A model generated the notes under the pieces. The model did not search any database. It was not told the origin of the DNA and saw only the letters and a program-made list of their open reading frames with translations. Position numbers and translations under genes: made by a program. Positions 58,653-64,000 of a DNA stretch of 64,000 bases are shown here, piece after piece. The DNA is from Agrostemma githago (Eukaryota; Streptophyta; Magnoliopsida; Caryophyllales; Caryophyllaceae), in assembly GCA_958450325.1 (NCBI GenBank), contig OY288256.1:11797057-11861056 (forward strand), read 5' to 3'. Each line of letters opens with the position of its first letter. Within the stretch, counting starts at the first letter, position 1.

Positions 58653-61600
58653 ATGTCTTCTGGAGAACGTCAAATCGTTGAAGCTGCGAGCAATGAGCCA
58701 TTAGACGAGGAGGAGGAGGAGGATGCAAGCGTTCCTGTCAGATGTAGGGGACAGAGGCTCGCCAAGTTAATTTCCAATCTAAATGACAAGCAGAAACAGT
58801 CCGTACGCTCGATCGGGTTTGGTGGGCTGCTGGATTTCAAGATCAGTAAGTACCCTTTGCAGTACGTACTACTGTTTTTGAAAGCGTTTGATGACGGTTC
58901 CCATGTATTTCGTGCATCGGAGGTCAAGGAATTTTGTGTGACGAAACACGACGTCCACGATTGTTTTCTACTACCACGCGGGCCGAATGAGGTGGAGTTG
59001 GCACCGACCGGACGTAAAAAACACTCCTCCGACGAGGAGTTCAAGGCATTGAAGGATTTTTGGAGGGCTCGGTACCATGTCGCTAACAAGAGCAACCAAG
59101 TAATACTAGGTGGTCTTTTCGACGAACTTATGGCCGATAAAGATGGGGGTGAATTATTCTGTACGATGTTCGTCCTATTTGCAATGTCATCGTTCCTGTG
59201 CCCTACGTCAAACAACGGAATAGACCTGAAGCTGGTAAAAGCCGTGGAGGACGTCTCAGGTATTAGCAAGTACGACTGGTGTTCGTACATTCTCAAAAAT
59301 CTGGTTGATGCAGCTGCTGAGACGAGGAAAAGTCCGAAGCATTTGCGAGGTTGTGTTCCGTTCCTCATGATCACCTACCTCTAGAGGTTCGATTTCCGTG
59401 GAGAATCTTGCCCACATGATCTACCCTTAATTAAGCACTGGAACAACGAGAATCTGGCAGCACGACTACATGGTGAGATGATGGCTGGTTCGTTGGGTAG
59501 ACAGGTGTGGTCGAAAACGACCTATCCACGGTCTTATTCCGACGGAGTCGAAGTCAACACGGTGCTGCTTATCACCGGTCACGATGACCCGAGACGTACA
59601 CCTACATGTTCCAATGACCGAAACAGCGGGAGGAAATTCATCGAGATAGAGCTTCCACATGGGCTCGAGGACGATAGCGAACTTGCCGCTCGGGCTGACG
59701 ATGTAAGTAAATTTTTACAATCTGTCATATCTTTAATCCTCAATCTGTCATTAACCTTTACGTTAATTATCTACTTTGACACTATTAAATCGCAATTTTT
59801 AATGTTATTACAACGTGTTCAACTCTTTTTCTATGAAGTTTGACAGTACAAGAAATCTTAGATATGTTTGAGCATGAAACTTTAGTTCAATGGATTTGAA
59901 ACTTCAGTGACCTATCGCCGAACTTTAACACTACTAAATCCCAATTTCAATGTTATTAGGACGAGTTCAACTCTTTTGGTAGGAAGTTTAGCAGTAGAAT
60001 AATATTATATATGTATCAGCATGCAACTTTAGTACAATGGATATGAAACTTCAGTGGCCTGTCGTACAACTTTAACACAACTAAATCGCAATTTGAATGT
60101 TATTAGATCTTTGAGCATGCGACTTTAGTGATATGGATTTGACACTTCAACGGCTTGTCGCATAACTTTTTGTATGAAGTTCGACAGTACAAGAAATCTT
60201 AGATATGTTTCACCATGAAACTTTAGTTCAATGGATTTGAAACTTCAGTGACCTGTCGCAGAACTTTAACACTACTAAATCTCATTTTCAATGTTATTAG
60301 AACGAGTCCAGCTCTTTTAGTAGGAAGTGTAGAAGAATATTGTATATATATCAGCATGCAACTTTAGTTCAATGGAGATGAAACTTCAGTGGCCTGTCGC
60401 AGAACTTTAGCACTACTGAATCGCAATTTCAATGTTATTTTCACGAATTCAAATGTGAAAAGGAATCTTAGATATGTTTGAGCATGCAACTTTAGTGATA
60501 TGGATTTGACACTTCAGTGGCCTGTCGCAGAACTTTTTTGTAGGAAGTTTAACAGTAGAAGAAATATTAAATACGTTTCAGCATGCAACTTTAGTTCAAT
60601 GGATTTGAAACTTCAGTGGCCTGTCACAGAACATTAACACAATTATGCTGCAATTTCTATGTTATTTGAACGAATTCTATTATTTACACGCTAATTATTT
60701 ACTCATCCACTACGGTGAACAATAACGTTGCAGGACGTTCACCTGCTGCTCCTCAAAATGCAAAGGAATAAGGTTGCTTTTCCTGCTTGGTTTGGCGAAC
60801 CAGCTGGTGAAATTAAGGATCGGACCATGCCGTCTTCTCTCGGAACCGAAACAGATCACTGCCAATCATCCCAGGCGTTTTGGACTAGCGACGAACTCCA
60901 TCGATATGTTGACCAGGTCTGCGAGTCAGCATTTCGTTTCCGAGATTCAACTGCCAATGTACCAGTGTACGCTGCAGCGGCTGGAAAGACTACAGCCGAT
61001 ATCACACCCATAGATGTGCAGGTAAGCGAGCAACCTGAAGTTCCATTAGAGCAGTCTGCTGGAACTGTGCAGGTGGGCGCCGATGCGGGTTCCGACCAGG
61101 TGGACGTTGGCGGTGAGGAACAGCGACCTGAGGCATCATTGGCAGACTCCGCAGTGCAGTCTCACAAACGAGGTCAGCACAACGTACGAGGGTCGTCATC
61201 TAAGCGGCAGCGCTCCACAGAAAATCAGCCAGTAAATACTCCAGTGCAAGGTCCCGTTGCAAATTCAACACCGCAGGAAGCATCGTCATCATTGAGGAGC
61301 CGCATCCGTGGTCGGAGGGATGGTCTCGGGTGCACTTTGGATTTCGGGGACATTGACACTAAAGCGCTGACCGTGTCAAAAACATTCCGCAGCAACCAAC
61401 AACTGTTAAGCAACCTCCCGAATTTACGGAAGCATGTATCGGACTATAGCCTGCTCGATGACTACGATTATCCTAACGAGTAAGCTTCCTTTTCAAATTA
61501 CTGATTTCTTATTTGTTGCGACGTACGCACCCAGTGATAACCAGTTAATACGATCCTTTCGACCTAATTCAGTGAGCTTCTAGCATACTACGGGAAGGAC

Positions 61601-62853
61601 GGAATGATAACTCGCTCCGACGTACTGACCATGCTCCCTGACACGGACATGTCTTCTTCCGTCCTAGAGTGCTGGTCGATACTCCTCACTCGTATTTCCG
61701 CTGCAGACCCAGGGGACGGCAATCTTCCAACAATGACATTCATGGGGGTACGCCACTCGGTATGCACTAACCCCCACTCTTACTATTTCTACATTAGTTT
61801 TTCTTCGGAAATACTCTGCATTACGCTTGAAACTTTAAATCAATTTTTTAAGAACTTCAATTCTCAAATTCCGAAACTTTAGACATTGTAGAAAATGTCG
61901 ATAGAATTAATTTAAAACTTCAGCTAAGTCAGTTCAGAACTTCATAGAACAACAGTGAAAACTTCATCAGCAGACAGTGTCAAGTTGTTCATTATTTTGC
62001 TCTAAAACATCAACACATCGGTTTCGCAACTTCAACTCAACTTCTAATTGACTTCAGCACATAGGGTACTATCATTTTCTAATCTTGGCTCAGTATTCCT
62101 ACATGTTTTAATCTCCACAGGACGTTATAGAGAATCTTGTAGAGAATTGCGACGACCAAGCAACACCTTACCATGATCTCCAACAGAAGCTCTACAGATT
62201 TTGGGACGTATTCATCAAAGATTGCCGTCCAGCAGTCAATTTGCAGTCCGACCTTATTTTTGTGCCAGTCAAACTCAACCAACATTTTGTCTGTATTTGT
62301 CTCAACTTCAAGAGGAATACAATCGATGTGCTGGACCATTACCTACACCCGGATTTCCCGAACTCAGATGTTTACAAGGCCGCACAAATTATTGTAACTA
62401 CTACTCCTGCAAAACTTACTATATTGTACCAGATAATTACAAGCTTACGCAGCTCACTTCAACTTCTTGCAGGCATCTGGAATGAGTAACTACATGGAAG
62501 TGAAGGGGGTTACCAAGGCCTTACAACTTCCTTTCTTTGAAATAAGGCAGGTGAAAATAGAGTGGCAGAGCAATGTCATCAATCAAAAGGAATCTGGATT
62601 GTTCACAATGATGCACATGCTACTGCATGAGGGTGAGGATGAGGTGCCACCCCACGAGGATCTGCAGCGTAAAGTTGGTAGGTGATTCCTCATTGTGCAG
62701 CTCACAGCCACACTAATTCTCTCCGACTACAACAGAGAACGGAAAACAGTCCGCAAACAACTCGACAAGTTAAACGCGGAGAAAGAACACATTTGGGATA
62801 TTTCGAAGGAGAAACGTAAGTCATCGAAGGTCTACACTAGTCGTAGGAGGTGA
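58653..62853 (+). pseudogene. Ulp1/SENP-type protease-domain gene, broken (five exons)
   Basis: Exons 58653-59702, 60734-61479, 61573-61759, 62121-62393 and 62473-62853 join in frame (GT..AG introns), 879 codons. The N-terminal part (LNDKQKQSVRSIGFGGLLDF, FCVTKHDVHDCFLLPRG, PHDLPLIKHW) is the conserved domain that precedes Ulp1 peptidases in repetitive plant genes. The middle is low complexity with a basic KRGQ..SKRQRS stretch. The peptidase part has QSDLIFVPVKLNQHFVCICL (catalytic His in NQHF) and IDVLDHY (catalytic Asp). The Cys box reads NQKESGLFTMMHM, with Ser where the family has Cys (DCG). TAG at 59382-59384 (TYL-stop-RFDF) and TGA at 62683-62685 (VGR-stop-FLIV) interrupt the frame. Active relatives cleave SUMO-like conjugates; this copy should be inactive. 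The start is the first ATG after a GCAG acceptor. Confidence 0.75.
59835..60640 (+). repeat. Tandem repeat in intron 1 of the Ulp1-type gene
   Basis: Core CTTTAGT..ATGGAT..GAAACTTCAGTG..CTGTCGC recurs at about 59877, 60022, 60120, 60228, 60358, 60487 and 60588. Monomers of 100-145 bp fall into three kinds (TTCAATGGATTTG, CAATGGATATG, GATATGGATTTGAC) repeating in order every 340-365 bp. Confidence 0.7.
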
Positions 62854-63188
62854 ACAAACGATTCCCCGTGGTTAATGAACTTTTATGTTTTCGGCAAGAA
62901 GAACTTGTATCCGCTACAATGTAGTTAGCCTTAAACTCGGATTTCGTCATTGTCTTCTGTAAACAATCGTTCCGATTTTCATTTTACGCAATTTTTGAGG
63001 AACGTCATATCATTTTCTAACCATGTGCCATTTTCCTCCAAACTTCATAGCCTTGATCAATATTTATCTATTATTGTTTTTGAAACTTTAAGTCGACTGT
63101 AACATAACTTCAGCACATAACTTCCAAAACTTAAATAATTATTCGCTGCACATCATTTCACATTGACATTCCAAAGTTCTGTGACAGG

Positions 63189-64000
63189 TGTAGACACCCA
63201 CATTTTGACCGCCAGGTGTCTATAGCAGTTTCCGACAAACACCCGATGATGATCGGACGCAAACGTGCTTTAAATACTCAGAAACGGGCTCAAAATCATT
63301 GGTATTTGGCTTGGGCTCATTATGGAGTAAATATCTCACAAAACCAACCTCAAAATCAGGCCCAGTGGGTCGTTTCGAGTCAAATAAGACTAATTTGGGT
63401 CGATTTCGACACCAGGGGTAAAACCGTCTTTTTACGACCGAGTCAAAACCCGTCAAAATTATTTCCGAGGCACGTGAGTCAGCCGTGACACCTCACACGG
63501 CTGATTTGAACTCTAATCCTACGAAAAATCAGCTACATAAAATATTAAACAAATCCGTTTAAGGATGGAATTCGATCTCAAGTAGGAATCCTATCCGAAA
63601 ACCGATTCAGACACCCGACCGAGTGCAAACACTCAGCCGAGCAGCATATTCCAGCCGTGTTCCCTTTCTTCCTTGACAAGAAAGCGGAATTCTCATGCCT
63701 TACAGCTTCCTATATTTCCTATCTCTAGCGGTAGTTCAAACTCTCCTAGCCAAGGTCGGGAATTCTCTATAAATAGCCCCTTGCACACACACTTTTACAC
63801 AATCAATTAGCATCTACAATATCTACATTCATTATCAATCATCAATCATCTACAACATCAATTATTCCCATACACACACACATAAAATTTAGCATCGAGA
63901 AACCGATATTACAAACCCGAAGGAAACCGGCCCGATACCCGACACCCTTCACACGTCACGCCCAAACCGAGCCACCATAACTCACCGACATCCACTCGAC
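63189..64000 (+). repeat. LTR of another retrotransposon (runs off the window)
   Basis: Begins TGTAGACACCC with a near-terminal inverted repeat (TAGACACC..GGTGTCTA), contains a TATA box at 63768-63775 and a CA-rich leader. The end and the interior are outside the window, so a solo LTR cannot be told from a full element. Confidence 0.55.
63768..63775 (+). promoter_or_regulatory. TATA box in the LTR
   Basis: TATAAATA followed by GCCCC and about 30 bp later by ACACTTTTACACAATC. Confidence 0.6.

Larger units (their letters stand above)
57639..63188 (+). mobile_element. Probable transposon unit carrying the Ulp1-type gene
   Basis: The left end GGGGAGATCAAATAAGTAAG followed by CAGCCGTCAGATT next to an AT tract resembles termini of plant DNA elements. 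Ulp1-protease genes of this kind are commonly borne by MULE-type elements. The right end was not found before the LTR at 63189, so the extent is tentative. 58240-58640 has tandem repeats of a TTTATCATTGCATATTTTCT / TGTGTATTGTTGTG unit. Confidence 0.35.

Noticed and set aside
1..64000. CRISPR arrays, bacterial operons, phage genes
   Set aside because: Nothing of this kind; all signals are those of plant nuclear DNA.

Overview
This is plant nuclear DNA: AT-rich, intron-bearing genes with GT..AG splice sites, plant LTR retrotransposons primed by tRNA-Asp, a LINE, MULE, CACTA and Helitron remains, and fragments of plant genes (KIN-7 kinesin, starch synthase III, ATG7). A eudicot is likely. Caryophyllales is only a guess from the style of the repeats and of the Ulp1-type gene.

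Layout. 1-2927: 3' end of an Athila-like Ty3/gypsy element with its 3' LTR. 2928-6862: intergenic DNA with a probable small TIR element and an LTR-like block. 6863-11233: the only ordinary gene island, a TRAF-type zinc-finger gene (two exons, + strand) convergent with a three-exon COX23-like twin-CX9C gene (- strand). 11534-14912: dead L1-type LINE. 15676-17433: dead MULE transposase (- strand), cut by a CACTA end at 17434. 17695-54341: DNA with Helitron-like ends (- strand orientation) sitting inside the CACTA subterminal repeats. It carries exon-intron fragments of KIN-7, SS3 and ATG7 (all + strand), a truncated one-LTR retroelement, and a purine-rich degenerate satellite. The satellite is interrupted by a 5.65 kb non-autonomous LTR retrotransposon. 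54342-57640: CACTA remnant, MITE and microsatellites. 57640-63188: a broken Ulp1-protease-type gene, probably transposon-borne. 63189-end: the start of another LTR.

The main structural event is at 29088-53514. One segment (A) is followed by its inverted copy (B, a 17.5 kb near-perfect palindrome) and then by a third, forward copy (C). Segment 29088-30967 is present twice and 30968-37843 three times with the middle copy inverted. This is the order duplication, inverted triplication, duplication. The turn-around lies in a 68-bp perfect palindrome that also exists, unduplicated on its right side, at the end of copy C. The second junction (46617) has about 1 bp of shared sequence. The simplest reading is two template switches during repair replication, the first a fold-back at the hairpin. 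An assembly artefact has to be excluded.

A second signal is a trio of tandem hairpins of shared design, with differing but self-complementary outer stems, in the 3' noncoding region of both retrotransposon families seen here. Only the TRAF-like and COX23-like genes look like intact working host genes.
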